Shown here: positions 34,211 to 44,536 of the stretch, piece after piece
Layout of the letters: the number at the start of each line of letters is the position of its first letter
Position numbering within the stretch: position 1 is the first letter of the stretch
NCBI RefSeq assembly: GCF_003130705.1
Contig: NZ_CP021354.1
Coordinates: 1,426,001-1,490,000 of the forward strand
From: Rhodococcus oxybenzonivorans
GTDB lineage: Bacteria > Actinomycetota > Actinomycetes > Mycobacteriales > Mycobacteriaceae
Reading direction: 5' to 3'
DNA length: 64,000 bases
Position numbers and translations under genes: made by a program
The notes under the pieces: generated by a model
The model's database searches: none
What the model saw: only the letters and a program-made list of their open reading frames with translations
Told to the model about the DNA's origin: nothing

Positions 34211-35098
34211 ATGACCGGACATAAGCCGATCATCGTGGGTGTCGACGGATCCGAGTCGGCGTCCGCTGCCGTCGTGTGGGCGGCCAGGACTGCAGCTGCG
34301 CTGTCCCTGCCATTGCACATCGTGACGGTGGTGCATATCCCCGCCTTCTACTACACCGAGCCCTATCTGGCCGAGAGCTTCAAGGAAGAGCTGGCCGACA
34401 CGGCCAAGGCCCGCCTCGGCAGTGCCCGCGTACTGGCCAAGCAGACAGTGGACGGCAGCCTCGACATCACCACCGAGCAGCACGAGGGCAAGGTGAGTCA
34501 GACGCTGATCGCCCTGTCTGCCGACGCGCACATGGTGGTTCTCGGCTCGCGCGGGCACGGTGAGTTCACCGGGTTGCTCGTCGGTTCCACCACATCCTCG
34601 GTGGCGGCCCACGCGCAGTGCCCGCTGGTGGTGGTGCGTGGCCGCACACTCGACGGGCGGCCGCCCACCGAAGGTCCGATCGTGGTCGGCGTCGACGGTT
34701 CGGAAAGTAGCAAGGCGGCAGTGGACGTCGCCTTCGCGCAGGCGTCGGCGACGTCGTCGACGTTGGTCGCGGTCAACGTGTGGAGTGACGTCAGCGTTCA
34801 GCCTTCGCTCGGTGCAAGCCCGGACGACCCCTTGTGGGGGGGTATCCAAACCGGGGAAGAGGTAGTACTTTCCGAGCGGCTCGCCGGCTTCCAGGAGCGG
34901 TATCCCGACGTCACGGTCGAACGCGTCGTCGCGCGGGATCGTCCGGTGCGTGTCCTCAGTGAATTCGCCGAGAAGGCGCAGCTCGTCGTGGTCGGCAGCC
35001 GTGGGCGCGGCGGCTTCACGGGCATGCTGCTCGGTTCCACCAGTAATGCCCTGATGCATACCGCCGACTGTCCGGTGATGATCGTGCGGGAACAGTAG
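34211..35098 (+). CDS. Tandem universal stress protein (UspA), Rv3134c-like position
   Basis: A 295-aa protein with two Usp domains (5-150 and 158-295). Both carry ATP-binding motifs: [18 protein letters not shown] and [18 protein letters not shown]. It ends 5 nt before devR, just as the Usp gene Rv3134c directly precedes devR in M. tuberculosis, so co-transcription is expected. A strong ribosome site (GGAGGGGAAGG) precedes ATG 34211. Confidence 0.9.
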   Translation: MTGHKPIIVGVDGSESASAAVVWAARTAAALSLPLHIVTVVHIPAFYYTEPYLAESFKEELADTAKARLGSARVLAKQTVDGSLDITTEQHEGKVSQTLIALSADAHMVVLGSRGHGEFTGLLVGSTTSSVAAHAQCPLVVVRGRTLDGRPPTEGPIVVGVDGSESSKAAVDVAFAQASATSSTLVAVNVWSDVSVQPSLGASPDDPLWGGIQTGEEVVLSERLAGFQERYPDVTVERVVARDRPVRVLSEFAEKAQLVVVGSRGRGGFTGMLLGSTSNALMHTADCPVMIVREQ

Positions 35099-35103
35099 CA
35101 AGC

Positions 35104-35739
35104 ATGACCACGCGAGTGTTTCTCGTCGACGACCACGAGATCGTTCGCCGGGGCCTTCTCGACCTCTTCGGCAGCGTGCCGGATCTGGAAGTGGTCGGGG
35201 AGGCGGGTTCGGTAGCGGAGGCGTTGGCCCGGTTGCCCGCAAGTGGTGCGGATGTCGCCGTCCTGGACGTCCGGCTGCCGGACGGCAATGGGGTGGAGCT
35301 GTGCCGGGACCTTCGAGCCGCCCTGCCTGCGCTCCGCTGCCTCATGCTCACATCGTATTCGGACGACGAGGCGTTGTTCGACGCGATCATGGCGGGTGCG
35401 TCCGGTTTCGTCCTCAAGCAGATTCTCGGCACCGACCTGGTATCCGCGGTCCGTACGGTGGGACAGGGGGGTTCGCTACTCGACAGCCGTGCCACGTCGG
35501 CGCTGATGCAGCGCATACGGTCCGAGCGGAGGGAGGATCCGCTCGCGCAACTGTCGGAACAGGAACGGGCGGTGTTCGAGCTGATCGGGGAGGGGCTCAC
35601 CAACCGGGAGATCGCCGAGCGACTGTTCCTCGCCGAGAAGACGATCAAGAACTACGTCTCGCGGCTGTTGGCCAAGCTGGGAATGCAAAGGCGCACTCAG
35701 GCAGCGGTATTGGCGACCGAGCTGCGGCGCCGGACCTAG
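35104..35739 (+). CDS. devR: DevR/DosR-like NarL-family response regulator
   Basis: A 211-aa regulator closely resembling DevR (DosR, Rv3133c). Acidic residues D9/D10 and phospho-acceptor Asp55 lie in [13 protein letters not shown], Lys105 in GFVLKQI, and the LuxR-type helix-turn-helix in [22 protein letters not shown] with [17 protein letters not shown] (given as two motifs). It controls hypoxia/NO dormancy genes in mycobacteria; the same role is inferred. It is last in the Usp-LLM-Usp-devR group. Its stop codon overlaps that of the convergent sensor kinase (shared CTAG), unlike the usual devR-devS operon. Confidence 0.9.
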   Translation: MTTRVFLVDDHEIVRRGLLDLFGSVPDLEVVGEAGSVAEALARLPASGADVAVLDVRLPDGNGVELCRDLRAALPALRCLMLTSYSDDEALFDAIMAGASGFVLKQILGTDLVSAVRTVGQGGSLLDSRATSALMQRIRSERREDPLAQLSEQERAVFELIGEGLTNREIAERLFLAEKTIKNYVSRLLAKLGMQRRTQAAVLATELRRRT

Positions 35740-37379
35740 GAGATGGGTACTCGCCATGTGACGAGTGTCCCCGAGGGGCCCGTCTCGACGGTGCAGGTGC
35801 CGCCGCACAACTCTGCCCGGTGATCGAGATTGGCCAGGCCGCTACGGTCTCCTGGCGTGATGCCGATCCCGTCGTCCTCTACCGTGATGGTGAGTTCGTC
35901 TTCGGCCGCGATGCAGATGTCGATCGTGGTCGCGCGTGCATGCCGTAGTGCATTACTCAGGGCTTCACGCAGGACTGCCTCGGCGTGCTGGTGGATCCGG
36001 TTCGGTACGAGTGTGTCGATGGCGCCGGCGAATTGAACGTTGGGAGCGATCGGTGACTGCGCCGTGAGATCACTGACAACGTCGAGGAGACGTCTGCGCA
36101 GGCTCGTCGCGGACGCGGCATCGGTGGCCTGAAGATCGAAGATGGTGGTTCGGATTTCGCGCACTGTCCGATCGAGTTGCTCGACTGCGGTGGCCACGAT
36201 GGAACGCACCGCATCCGGCATATTTTCGTCGGCGTCGGTGCTCTGCAGGCTCATGCCCGTGGCGAAGAGACGCTGAATCACGTTGTCGTGCAGGTCTCGG
36301 GCTATCCGGTCGCGATCGGCGAGTACCGACAACAGTCGCTGTTTGCGTTGCTGGTCCGCGAACTCGACTGCCACAGCGGCGAGGTCGGCCACCGACTCGA
36401 GGCGAGAAACCTCGTCGGGGTCCCAGGGTATGTTCCCGCGGGCGGTGACCACCAGGACGCCGCCGACCCCAGATGCCGTCGACAACGGAAGAACGGCGGC
36501 GCGACCGGCATCCGGCGAGAACGGTGCCAGACCGGCCAATCCCGTCAGCAGAGCGGGAGTCCGGGAATGCTGGACCTCGGCCAGCGGCTCGGCTTGCGCA
36601 GCGATCCGATAGGCGTCGGGAAGGGGACGTGCGGCGGTATCCGCTCCCACCACGGCGCCGTCGCCCTGCGTGACGACGATGAATACCTCCTCGCCGCTCG
36701 ACAATTCGCGTACCTGCCCGGCGAGGGTGCGTAGGGTCTCGTCGAGTGAGCCACCGACCATCAAGCGCGACGTGATGGAGGCGACCGCCGTCAGCCATCG
36801 CTCGCGCGTTCGCGACTCCTCGAACAACCGGGCGTTGTCCACGGCCACCCCGGCCGACGTGGCGAGAGCGAGCAGGATCACCTCGTCCTCTTCCGTGAAC
36901 TCGGGACCGCTGCGTTTCTCGGTGAGGTAAATGCTGCCGAACACGGTCCCGCGCATCATGATGGGCGCGCCGAGGAAGCTACTCATCGGTGGGTGGCCGG
37001 GCGGAAGGCCTACAGATGCGGGATGGCGGGAGAGGTTCGGCAGACGGACCGGGCGCGGGTCGTTGATCAGTAGGCCGAGCAGCCCGCGACCTTCCGGGAA
37101 ATGACCCATCCCGGCGCGCTCGTCCGGGGTGATGCCCCGAAACACGAACTCGGCCAGACCGCCATCGGGGGCACGCACACCCAATGCGCCGTAGCGGGCG
37201 TCGAGCAGCGAGGTGGCCGAATCGACGATGCGCTGCAGGGTCGAATCGAGTTCGAGACCTGACCCCACCACGAGCACCGCCTCGAACAGACGCTGCAAAC
37301 TCTGACGGGTGGGTACGACCTCGCTGAGGCCTCCGCGAGGCAGTCTCATCCTCATCCCGTGCTGGTCGTCCCGTCCCAT
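35736..37379 (-). CDS. DevS/DosT-like GAF heme sensor histidine kinase
   Basis: A 547-aa kinase with two GAF domains (about 35-175 and 195-335) and a HisKA_3/HATPase core. The box [17 protein letters not shown] holds the phospho-acceptor His; NALRHARA and EDDGIGI form the ATPase site. In the first GAF domain, His129 of [12 protein letters not shown] aligns with the proximal heme ligand (His149) of DevS. It therefore probably senses O2, NO or CO through heme. It should phosphorylate DevR encoded opposite. It faces devR tail to tail with a 4-nt overlap, so it has its own promoter. Confidence 0.88.
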   Translation of the reverse strand: MGRDDQHGMRMRLPRGGLSEVVPTRQSLQRLFEAVLVVGSGLELDSTLQRIVDSATSLLDARYGALGVRAPDGGLAEFVFRGITPDERAGMGHFPEGRGLLGLLINDPRPVRLPNLSRHPASVGLPPGHPPMSSFLGAPIMMRGTVFGSIYLTEKRSGPEFTEEDEVILLALATSAGVAVDNARLFEESRTRERWLTAVASITSRLMVGGSLDETLRTLAGQVRELSSGEEVFIVVTQGDGAVVGADTAARPLPDAYRIAAQAEPLAEVQHSRTPALLTGLAGLAPFSPDAGRAAVLPLSTASGVGGVLVVTARGNIPWDPDEVSRLESVADLAAVAVEFADQQRKQRLLSVLADRDRIARDLHDNVIQRLFATGMSLQSTDADENMPDAVRSIVATAVEQLDRTVREIRTTIFDLQATDAASATSLRRRLLDVVSDLTAQSPIAPNVQFAGAIDTLVPNRIHQHAEAVLREALSNALRHARATTIDICIAAEDELTITVEDDGIGITPGDRSGLANLDHRAELCGGTCTVETGPSGTLVTWRVPIS

Positions 37380-37495
37380 GTCAGCAGCATAGGTGCGAGA
37401 GGGAGGTAACGCCGGGAACTGGGGTGTCGATAGAGGCGCGAGAGTGTTTACTCATTCGAAGTAACGCTTATCCATGAAGGACGAGGAGAAGAAGA

Positions 37496-38119
37496 ATGAA
37501 TCGACGGTACTTCGGACGACGGATCGCGGCAGGCCTGACCGCTGCAGTGGCAGCGACGATGATGTTTACCGGGGCGGCTTCGGCGCAGCCCACAGATTCA
37601 GTTCCGGCTGTCGACCCCACCACGGCGATCGCCAAGCTGCGGACCGCTGCAGCAGGTAATCCGGACGCCGAGGCCGCCATCGAACGGCTGGCACTCTCAC
37701 CGACCGATGCGGCCGCGATGGACATCGCCCTGCCGGGCCAGATCTTCCAGGTTCCCGCGTACTCCGACACCGGTCAGGGCGGACCCGTCCTCGGCCAGCT
37801 GTACGGCGCCGGAGTGGCAACCAACATGAGCAACCAGTTCCGCTTCGGGTTCTTCGGGGGACCTGGGACCATCGCTGCCGACCAGGCCGGTGCCCAGCTC
37901 GAAGTCGTGTATTACAGCTTCGCCACCGGTGCCAGTGGCGTCGTCAAGCTGGACCAGAACAACGTAGCCGTTCCCACCGTCATCTCCACCCCGCCGGTCG
38001 CGGGTCTCGGGGGCGGCCTGGTCGTGGCGGCCGTGTACGGGTCGCTGAATCATCAGGTCGGTCCGAACATCGTCAAGAGCACAATCTGGTGGCCCAGTCT
38101 GGGGTCGGTGCTCGCCTGA
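37496..38119 (+). CDS. Secreted hypothetical protein
   Basis: A 207-aa protein with a clear signal peptide (RRYFGRRIAAGLTAA, cleavage near GAASAQ at residue 30). The mature part starts with an Ala-rich helical region, then a beta-rich domain with several Gly-rich turns (FGFFGGPGT, GLGGGLVVAAVYG). No family is recognised. GGAGAAGAAG directly precedes ATG 37496. It is divergent from the sensor kinase gene. Confidence 0.72.
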   Translation: MNRRYFGRRIAAGLTAAVAATMMFTGAASAQPTDSVPAVDPTTAIAKLRTAAAGNPDAEAAIERLALSPTDAAAMDIALPGQIFQVPAYSDTGQGGPVLGQLYGAGVATNMSNQFRFGFFGGPGTIAADQAGAQLEVVYYSFATGASGVVKLDQNNVAVPTVISTPPVAGLGGGLVVAAVYGSLNHQVGPNIVKSTIWWPSLGSVLA

Positions 38120-38130
38120 CAGTCGAGCAA

Positions 38131-38856
38131 CTAGGTGGCGGGTCCGGCCGGCGGCCGGACCCGCCACCACTCCGTCCAGCGCTGCTCGAGCTCGCGGAAC
38201 TCTTCCTCGTCCAGGCCGTACACGGCCAGCAGTATCTGAGCACCACCGTGCGGGCGCGCAGAGTTGACCGGCTGCTCGCCGAACTGCAGCAGTCCGGGGC
38301 CGAGATCGTCGACGCTGACCGCGGTCTGGTGCTCGCCGACGAAGCACACCACGCCGGACAGCAGGTCGCCCGTCGCAGAGACGGCGCTGAAGTGAGCGCC
38401 CGGCCTCGACCCGGTGATCTTGTCGAGGCCCAGCAGATGCTGCGCCGAATCTCCCTGCGCGACCGGGCCTTCGAGAAACAGCGTGCGCCGCTCCGCCAAT
38501 CCGTGCCGCTCGATGCCGAATTTCAGGAACTGCAGAAACGTGGTCCAGCCCTCGGTGACGTCGTCATACCACTCGGCCGCGTCCGGGCTGCTGTCGCGGG
38601 ACGGCCGGGTGATCCGCACGAGGGTAGTGCCCTCGTGTTCGTGGAGTGTGAAGAGGTCACCCCCGGCCAAGGCCAGGCTGTACTCGGCAGGGTTCTCGGT
38701 CACGTCGCGGAAATAGATTTCCTGGATCTCCGCGTCGAGGCCGTCATAATCCCATCCGTGCCAGCGCCGGATCAGTTCCGGATCCCGCAGCGCGGGCCAC
38801 ACCACGGACGGCGCCGCAGCCACGGACACCTCGATCACCGGTTGCGTGTCGGTCAT
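38131..38856 (-). CDS. SRPBCC/AHSA1-like protein
   Basis: A 241-aa protein whose first 150 residues form an SRPBCC domain (IEVSVAAAPSVVWPALRDPELIRRW, here PSVVWPALRD and LIRRWHGWDYDG). An additional C-terminal region of about 90 residues ends in WTEWWRVRPP. AHSA1-type proteins bind hydrophobic ligands or Hsp90 partners; the function here is unknown. ATG 38856 lies 1 nt after the cupin stop, so the two genes form an operon. Confidence 0.75.
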   Translation of the reverse strand: MTDTQPVIEVSVAAAPSVVWPALRDPELIRRWHGWDYDGLDAEIQEIYFRDVTENPAEYSLALAGGDLFTLHEHEGTTLVRITRPSRDSSPDAAEWYDDVTEGWTTFLQFLKFGIERHGLAERRTLFLEGPVAQGDSAQHLLGLDKITGSRPGAHFSAVSATGDLLSGVVCFVGEHQTAVSVDDLGPGLLQFGEQPVNSARPHGGAQILLAVYGLDEEEFRELEQRWTEWWRVRPPAGPAT

Positions 38857-38857
38857 G

Positions 38858-39184
38858 TCACATGGCGACGGTGAGCAGGAAAGCCACGTCCTCCAGCGCT
38901 TCGACGCTGTGCCGGTCACTCGGGAGAACCAGGAAATCGCCCGAGGAGCCTTTCCACGAATCCTCGCCCGACACCAGGTTCAGCTTGCCGCTGAGAATGA
39001 ACAGAGTGCCTTCACCCGGGCTCTCGTGCTCCGCCATCTTCTGACCTGCGGTGAGCGCGACGACGGTCTGACGGAGACTGCGCCGGTGGCCGCCGTACAC
39101 GGTCTGCGAACTGCGACCGCTGGACGTCCCGCCTGCCAACTTCAGTTGCTGACGGGCAAGGGCGGTCAGTGACTTCTTGTCCAT
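38858..39184 (-). CDS. Small cupin-domain protein
   Basis: A 108-aa single-domain cupin: VALTAGQKMAEHESPGEGTLFILSGKLNL matches the first cupin motif (AEHESPGEGTLFILSG), and GDFLVLPSDRHSVEAL the second. Only some metal-binding histidines are present, so catalysis is uncertain. ATG 39184 gives MDKKSLTALARQQ. It is the first gene of a two-gene operon with the AHSA1-like protein. Confidence 0.78.
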   Translation of the reverse strand: MDKKSLTALARQQLKLAGGTSSGRSSQTVYGGHRRSLRQTVVALTAGQKMAEHESPGEGTLFILSGKLNLVSGEDSWKGSSGDFLVLPSDRHSVEALEDVAFLLTVAM

Positions 39185-39254
39185 GAGTCGAGTATGACCC
39201 AACGCGCGCACCGTCACCCGGTGAATGGGGTAACGGTGCGGTCGTGGTGCTGTG

Positions 39255-39653
39255 TCAGCGACGGGCGAGTGTCCACCCCTGCAGCGCCGCGAAGGCCCCG
39301 ACCACAGCGGCCTGCAATACAGCCCAGGCAGCTCCGGCAGTGGTGAGATGCTGCCATCCCGCGAGTACGAGTGCCAGGCTGGCGACCACCCACGCGGCAT
39401 TCGCGACGATGACGGCCTCGACGGCCGCGGTTCGCGGGCGGTCGGGCGCACTCACCGACCACACGCCCACGGCGAAGGCGAGGAGGAACACCCCGATGAC
39501 CCGCAGAAAACCCGTCGTCGGACCGAGAAGGCCGTCGAGTAGGCCGGCGGCAACGAGATAGGCAAGCCCGTTGGCGCCCGTGACGACGGCGTCGAGGCGC
39601 AATACTAGGCGCAGCGGGGAGAGGGCGGTTCGGGCTTCGAGTGCGGCGATCAT
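39255..39653 (-). CDS. Four-helix membrane protein
   Basis: A 132-aa hydrophobic protein with four predicted helices (about 25-44, 50-70, 76-98 and 104-126). It resembles small SPW- or DoxX-like integral membrane proteins but is not assigned. ATG 39653 has GAGGA 8 nt upstream. It lies between the cupin operon and dfrA on the same strand. Confidence 0.7.
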   Translation of the reverse strand: MIAALEARTALSPLRLVLRLDAVVTGANGLAYLVAAGLLDGLLGPTTGFLRVIGVFLLAFAVGVWSVSAPDRPRTAAVEAVIVANAAWVVASLALVLAGWQHLTTAGAAWAVLQAAVVGAFAALQGWTLARR

Positions 39654-39725
39654 GTCGGCGATCCTCACGTGAGACGAGTGAACGGGTACGTCACTCAGAC
39701 TCGCGCCGAAACCGAATGGTCTCAA

Positions 39726-40232
39726 TTACCTCGCAGGTAATGCCCGGGTGTAGGTAATCCACCGATACCGGGTGCCGTTCTTCGCCGATTCGAGCCACTC
39801 ACCGGTGTCCTCGGCGTACCAGGAGTCGTCGATCGGCGGCGCCCAGGCATCGCCGTCGACCGTGACGTCGACTTCGGTGACGAACAACCGTGTGGCGAAA
39901 GGCATTGCTGCCCTGTAGATCTCGCCGCCACCCATGATGCAGACGTCCTCGTTCGCCAGTGCCAGCGCCGATGCGAGCCCGGACGCGGTCTCCGCGCCCC
40001 CCGCCATCCAGCCCGGCTGCCTGGTGACCACGATGTTGCGCCGCCCCGGTAGTGGCCGGAACTTTGCCGGCAACGAGTCCCAGGTCTTGCGGCCCATCAC
40101 CACGGGGTGTCCCTGCGTGACCTTCTTGAAGTACGCCATGTCCTCGGGCACATGCCACGGAATGGTGTTGTCGCGGCCGATGACGCCACCGTTCGCCTGC
40201 GCCCAGACCAGGCTGACCTGCCGTGCGCGCAC
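39726..40232 (-). CDS. folA: Dihydrofolate reductase
   Basis: A 168-aa DHFR that reduces dihydrofolate to tetrahydrofolate with NADPH. Typical features are WAQANGGVIGRDNTIPWHVPED (given as GVIGRDNTIPWH and PEDMAYFK), VMGRKTWDSLP, RRNIVVTRQ and IMGGGEIY. The substrate-binding acidic residue is in the WHVPED segment. The GTG start overlaps the thyA stop by one base (TAGTG), so the genes are translationally coupled. Together they regenerate folate after dTMP synthesis. Confidence 0.95.
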   Translation of the reverse strand: MRARQVSLVWAQANGGVIGRDNTIPWHVPEDMAYFKKVTQGHPVVMGRKTWDSLPAKFRPLPGRRNIVVTRQPGWMAGGAETASGLASALALANEDVCIMGGGEIYRAAMPFATRLFVTEVDVTVDGDAWAPPIDDSWYAEDTGEWLESAKNGTRYRWITYTRALPAR

Positions 40233-41032
40233 TAGACGGCCACCGGAGCCTTGATGGCCGGGTGATGGCGGTAGTCGACGATCTCCACGTCCTCGAAGGT
40301 GTAGTCGAAGATCGAATCCCGCTTGTTCAGCTTCAACGTCGGATACGGAAACGCTTCCCGGCTCAGCTGCTCCGTGACCTGGTCCACGTGATTGTCGTAG
40401 ATGTGGCAGTCGCCGCCCGTCCAGATGAAGTCACCCGGTTGGAGTCCGGCTTGCTGCGCCACCATATGGGTGAGCAGCGCGTAGCTGGCGATGTTGAACG
40501 GAACACCCAGGAACATGTCGGCGCTGCGCTGATACAGCTGGCACGACAACCGGCCGTCCGCCACGTAGAACTGGAAGAACGCATGGCACGGCGCCAACGC
40601 CATCTGCGGGATGTCGCCGACGTTCCACGCCGACACGATGATGCGCCGCGAATCCGGATTGGACTTCAGCGTCTCGATGGTCTGGGTGATCTGATCGATG
40701 TTCTCACCCGAGGGGGTGGGCCAGCTGCGCCACTGCACGCCGTAGACCGGGCCGAGTTCACCGTCCGCGTCGGCCCACTCGTCCCAGATGGTCACGCCGT
40801 TGTCCTGAAGCCATTTCACGTTCGAGTCGCCGCGCAGGAACCACAGCAGCTCGTAGACGATCGACTTGAGATGCACCTTTTTGGTCGTGACCAGCGGAAA
40901 CCCGTCCGCCAGATTCCACCGCATCTGATGACCGAAGACACTTCTCGTGCCGGTTCCGGTGCGGTCGGCCTTCGGCGTGCCGGTGTCCAGCACGAGTCGG
41001 AGGAGGTCTTCGTACGGGGTCGGCACAGTCAC
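40232..41032 (-). CDS. thyA: Thymidylate synthase
   Basis: A 266-aa ThyA that methylates dUMP to dTMP with methylene-tetrahydrofolate. The catalytic Cys is in [12 protein letters not shown], with [18 protein letters not shown] and the dUMP-binding [11 protein letters not shown]. The length and the C-terminus [10 protein letters not shown] match M. tuberculosis ThyA. GTG 41032 gives [11 protein letters not shown]. It is followed by dfrA with one-base overlap. Confidence 0.95.
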   Translation of the reverse strand: MTVPTPYEDLLRLVLDTGTPKADRTGTGTRSVFGHQMRWNLADGFPLVTTKKVHLKSIVYELLWFLRGDSNVKWLQDNGVTIWDEWADADGELGPVYGVQWRSWPTPSGENIDQITQTIETLKSNPDSRRIIVSAWNVGDIPQMALAPCHAFFQFYVADGRLSCQLYQRSADMFLGVPFNIASYALLTHMVAQQAGLQPGDFIWTGGDCHIYDNHVDQVTEQLSREAFPYPTLKLNKRDSIFDYTFEDVEIVDYRHHPAIKAPVAV

Positions 41033-41060
41033 GGCGTTCAGTTTAGGCGGCTCCGCCGCC

Positions 41061-41102
41061 CGTGAGTGGTCTGCGGGTCCCTGGACTCCTCGACCACTCA
41101 CG
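41061..41102. repeat. CGTGAGTGGTC inverted repeat in divergent gap
   Basis: Arms CGTGAGTGGTC and GACCACTCACG (11 bp, perfect) are separated by 20 nt. They fill most of the 87-bp gap between the divergent thyA and cobF-like genes and end 17 nt before the cobF ATG. The outer GTGAGT/ACTCAC is shared with the elements at 16188 and 25995. Confidence 0.6.
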
Positions 41103-41119
41103 AGCGATAGCCTTCGCCC

Positions 41120-41860
41120 ATGCGTGAACTTCTCGTGATCGGCATCGGCGCCGGCGACCCCGACCAGGTGACCATCCAGGCGATCAAGGCGATGAACAAG
41201 GCTGATGCCTTCTTCGTCATCGGCAAGGGAGACGAGAAGCAGGACCTCGTCGACCTCCGCACCACCATTCTCGAGGAACACGTCACTGGTCCGTATCGGG
41301 TGGTCGACATCGCCGACCCGCCGCGGAACCGCACGCCCGACGACTACGAGGGCGTTGTAGACGACTGGCATGAGCGTCGCGCGGCAGTGTTCGAGGAGAA
41401 GTTTGCGGCCGAACCGGGAGTCGGGGCGATCCTCGTGTGGGGTGACCCGTCGCTCTACGACAGCACGTTGCGGATCGTCGAGCGAGTACTCGCCCGCGGA
41501 AATGTGTCGTTCGACTACTCGGTGATCCCTGGCGTGACCAGTGTGCAGTCGCTGGCGGCGGGACACCGGATGGTGCTCAACCGGATCGGTGAACCCATTC
41601 ACATCACCACCGGTCGCCGGCTTGCCGAGGGACTCCCCGAGGGCGTCGACAACGCGGTGGTGATGCTCGACGCGAACACGACGTTCACCCAAGTGCCCGG
41701 CGAGGACGTGCAGATCTGGTGGGGCGCCTACCTGGGCACCCCCGACGAGGTCCTCATCTCCGGTCGCCTCCGCGACGTCGAAAGCGAGATCCAGCGGGTG
41801 CGGACCGAACTTCGCGAGCGCAAGGGCTGGATCATGGACACGTACCTGCTGCGGCGGTAG
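41120..41860 (+). CDS. cobF: Precorrin-6A synthase (deacetylating), CobF
   Basis: A 246-aa tetrapyrrole methylase. The SAM-dependent fold is seen in [36 protein letters not shown] and [14 protein letters not shown]. CobF methylates C1 of precorrin-5 and removes acetate in aerobic cobalamin synthesis. The length agrees with the family. No other cobalamin genes are in the window, so cobF is detached from the rest of the pathway, as in several actinobacteria. Confidence 0.88.
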   Translation: MRELLVIGIGAGDPDQVTIQAIKAMNKADAFFVIGKGDEKQDLVDLRTTILEEHVTGPYRVVDIADPPRNRTPDDYEGVVDDWHERRAAVFEEKFAAEPGVGAILVWGDPSLYDSTLRIVERVLARGNVSFDYSVIPGVTSVQSLAAGHRMVLNRIGEPIHITTGRRLAEGLPEGVDNAVVMLDANTTFTQVPGEDVQIWWGAYLGTPDEVLISGRLRDVESEIQRVRTELRERKGWIMDTYLLRR

Positions 41861-41878
41861 GTCAGCTAGCCTGGTGCC

Positions 41879-42745
41879 ATGCCCGAGCTGCCGGAGGTGG
41901 AGGCGTTAGCCGAGTTCCTGCGGAAACACGCCGTGGGAGCGGTCGTCGGACGGGTGGACGTGGCCGCGCTGAGTGTTCTGAAGACGTTCGACCCGCCGAT
42001 CACGGCGTTGCAGGGCCGGGATGTGACGGGTGCTGCGCGTTTCGGTAAGCACCTGGCCCTCGACGGCGACGGGGTGTGGTTGGTCACGCATCTCTCCCGC
42101 GGAGGATGGTTGCGCTGGACCGACAACCCGTCGGCCGCCCCGCCGAAGCCGGGGAAGGGTCCGCTCGCGTTGCGGCTCCACTTCTTCACTCCGGAGGGGG
42201 CGACACCGGCGTTCGACCTCACCGAGGCGGGAACGAAGAAGCGGCTCGCGGTGTGGGTGGTGCACGACCCGCAGGAAGTGGAGGGGATCGCGCGACTCGG
42301 CCCCGACGCCCTGGAGGTTACCGAACCGGAGTTCGCCGCGCTGCTCGAGACCTCCTCAGCGCGGATAAAGAACGCCCTGGTCGATCAGTCTCTGCTGGCC
42401 GGCGTGGGCAATGCGTACTCGGACGAAATACTCCACACGGCGAAGATCTCACCGTTCGCGACGGCGAAGACACTGCCGGAGGATTCCGTCCACATTCTGT
42501 ACGACACGATGCGCACGGTGCTGACCGATGCCGTCGAACGGTCACTCGGTCAGGATGCCGCGCGGCTCAAGGGGGAGAAGAGATCCGGTATGCGGGTGCA
42601 CGCGCGCACAGGTCTGCCCTGCCCGGTGTGCGGCGACACGGTCCGGGAAGTGTCGTTCGCGGAGAAGTCTTTTCAGTACTGTGCCACCTGTCAGACCGGC
42701 GGCAAGGTGCTCGCGGATCGGCGGATGTCCAGGCTGCTGAAGTAG
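41879..42745 (+). CDS. Fpg/Nei-family DNA glycosylase
   Basis: A 288-aa formamidopyrimidine/endonuclease VIII-type glycosylase. The catalytic N-terminal Pro2-Glu3 is in [14 protein letters not shown], the helix-two-turn-helix includes [18 protein letters not shown], and a C-terminal zinc finger has CPVCGD and CATCQTGG. It excises oxidised bases and cleaves the abasic site. The ATG is 18 nt after cobF. It belongs to the mycobacterial Fpg2/Nei-like branch rather than classical MutM, judged by the shortened finger region. Confidence 0.88.
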   Translation: MPELPEVEALAEFLRKHAVGAVVGRVDVAALSVLKTFDPPITALQGRDVTGAARFGKHLALDGDGVWLVTHLSRGGWLRWTDNPSAAPPKPGKGPLALRLHFFTPEGATPAFDLTEAGTKKRLAVWVVHDPQEVEGIARLGPDALEVTEPEFAALLETSSARIKNALVDQSLLAGVGNAYSDEILHTAKISPFATAKTLPEDSVHILYDTMRTVLTDAVERSLGQDAARLKGEKRSGMRVHARTGLPCPVCGDTVREVSFAEKSFQYCATCQTGGKVLADRRMSRLLK

Positions 42746-42771
42746 CTCCACGCACGCATATAGTTGTCGCC

Positions 42772-43983
42772 ATGCGGAAACAGGCACCCGAGCGGTTCGG
42801 TACACCTCTGACGGCGGGCGCGATACGCGTGATGCTGCTCGGGTCGGGTGAGCTGGGCAAAGAAGTCATCATCGCCCTGCAGAGACTCGGTGTCGAGGTG
42901 ATCGCGGTCGACCGGTACGACAATGCGCCCGGGCATCAGGTCGCGCACCGCGCGCACACCGTCGACATGAGCGATCCGGATGCGCTGTTGCGTCTCGTCG
43001 ACGCCGAAAAGCCGCACTTCGTTGTTCCCGAGATCGAGGCCATTGCCACCGACGCGCTGGCCACCGTAGAGGAGTCCGGTGCCGCCGTGGTGATCCCGAC
43101 GGCGCGCGCCACCGCGCTCACCATGAACCGGGAGGGGATACGCCGTCTCGCAGCCGAGGAACTGGGACTCCCGACGTCGCCGTACGAATTCGCCGACTCG
43201 CTGGACGCAGTGCGTTCCGCTGTCGAACGCATCGGTGTGCCGTGTGTGATCAAGCCGGTGATGTCCTCGTCAGGGAAGGGGCAGTCGACCGTCCGCGATC
43301 TCGCGGACGTTGACAAAGCCTGGGAATATGCACTTTCCGGCGGCCGGATCAATCACGGACGCGTCATCGTCGAGGGGTTCGTCGACTTCGACTACGAGAT
43401 TACCCAACTCACCGTTCGGGCCGTCGGCGTGGACGGTGAGGTGCACACCGCCTACTGCGAGCCCATCGGTCATCTGCAGGACGCCGGTGATTACGTGGAG
43501 TCGTGGCAGCCGCAGGCGATGAGCCCGGTAGCGCTCGCCCGTGCGCGGGAGATAGCGGGAACGGTGACCACGGCGCTGGGCGGCAGGGGAGTGTTCGGGG
43601 TCGAACTGTTCGTCAAGGGTGACGACGTCTATTTCTCGGAGGTCAGTCCCCGTCCGCACGACACCGGCTTGGTAACTCTACGCACCCAACGCTTCTCGGA
43701 GTTCGAGCTCCACGCCCGCGCAGTACTCGGGCTTCCCGTCGACACCACGCTCACCGCGCCCGGCGCGTCCGCGGTGATCTACGGCGGCAGGGACGCAGTC
43801 GGCATCGGTTTCGAGGGTGTCGCCGAGGCGTTGGCCGTACCGGAAACCGACCTACGGCTGTTCGGGAAACCCGAAAGCTACGTCCGTCGGCGCATGGGAG
43901 TGGCCGTGTCCACGGGACCCGACGTCGAGACGGCGCGCAGCAGGGCGCGCGAGGCCGCGTCCCGCGTTCGTCCGGTCGAATGA
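42772..43983 (+). CDS. purT: Formate-dependent GAR transformylase
   Basis: A 403-aa ATP-grasp enzyme that makes formyl-GAR from formate, ATP and GAR in purine synthesis. It has the N-terminal [20 protein letters not shown], a central [14 protein letters not shown] loop, [29 protein letters not shown] (given as GVELFVKG and [10 protein letters not shown]) and a C-terminal domain. It matches PurT in length and pattern. In M. tuberculosis purT precedes Rv0390-metZ; here 4.3 kb separates them. Confidence 0.93.
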   Translation: MRKQAPERFGTPLTAGAIRVMLLGSGELGKEVIIALQRLGVEVIAVDRYDNAPGHQVAHRAHTVDMSDPDALLRLVDAEKPHFVVPEIEAIATDALATVEESGAAVVIPTARATALTMNREGIRRLAAEELGLPTSPYEFADSLDAVRSAVERIGVPCVIKPVMSSSGKGQSTVRDLADVDKAWEYALSGGRINHGRVIVEGFVDFDYEITQLTVRAVGVDGEVHTAYCEPIGHLQDAGDYVESWQPQAMSPVALARAREIAGTVTTALGGRGVFGVELFVKGDDVYFSEVSPRPHDTGLVTLRTQRFSEFELHARAVLGLPVDTTLTAPGASAVIYGGRDAVGIGFEGVAEALAVPETDLRLFGKPESYVRRRMGVAVSTGPDVETARSRAREAASRVRPVE

Positions 43984-44462
43984 GCACGGGAGCAGAGGCG
44001 CTCGTCGGCCTCGTTATCGTGATCGGGTTGATCGGTATCGTCATTCCGGTACTTCCCGGAACGATACTGATCTTCGCCGCAATCCTGGTGTGGGCCATCA
44101 TGTCCGGCACCGCTACCGGGTGGGCCGTGTTCGCCGCTGCCACGCTGTTTCTCGTGGTGAGCGGCGTCGTGAAGTACACCTGGCCCGGTAGACGGATGCG
44201 CAGTGCCGGCGTGCCCAACATGTCGCTCGTCGCCGGTGGACTGACGGGGATCGTCGGGTTCTTCGTCATCCCGGTGGTGGGCCTGTTCCTCGGCTTCATC
44301 GCGGGAACGTATGTGGCCGAGCTCTACCGGCTGCGGGCGCACAACCGCGCGTGGGCGTCGACCTGGCACGCGTGCAAGGCGGTCGGGCTGTCGATGCTGA
44401 TCGAACTGCTCGGCGCCCTGATCGCCTCCGGTGTCTGGCTGGCGGCAGTGGTCGCGACTTAG
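43980..44462 (+). CDS. DUF456 membrane protein
   Basis: A 160-aa DUF456 protein with four helices and the family signature [18 protein letters not shown] near the N-terminus, plus [29 protein letters not shown] (short form: [12 protein letters not shown]). ATG overlaps the purT stop by 4 nt, so the genes are co-transcribed. The function of DUF456 is unknown. Confidence 0.82.
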   Translation: MSTGAEALVGLVIVIGLIGIVIPVLPGTILIFAAILVWAIMSGTATGWAVFAAATLFLVVSGVVKYTWPGRRMRSAGVPNMSLVAGGLTGIVGFFVIPVVGLFLGFIAGTYVAELYRLRAHNRAWASTWHACKAVGLSMLIELLGALIASGVWLAAVVAT

Positions 44463-44536
44463 GGGTATCCAGACGCAGTCGTCACCTGCAAGTATGGAAT
44501 GCGGAACGAGATCTCCCATCTAGCGGAGGAACGCCC

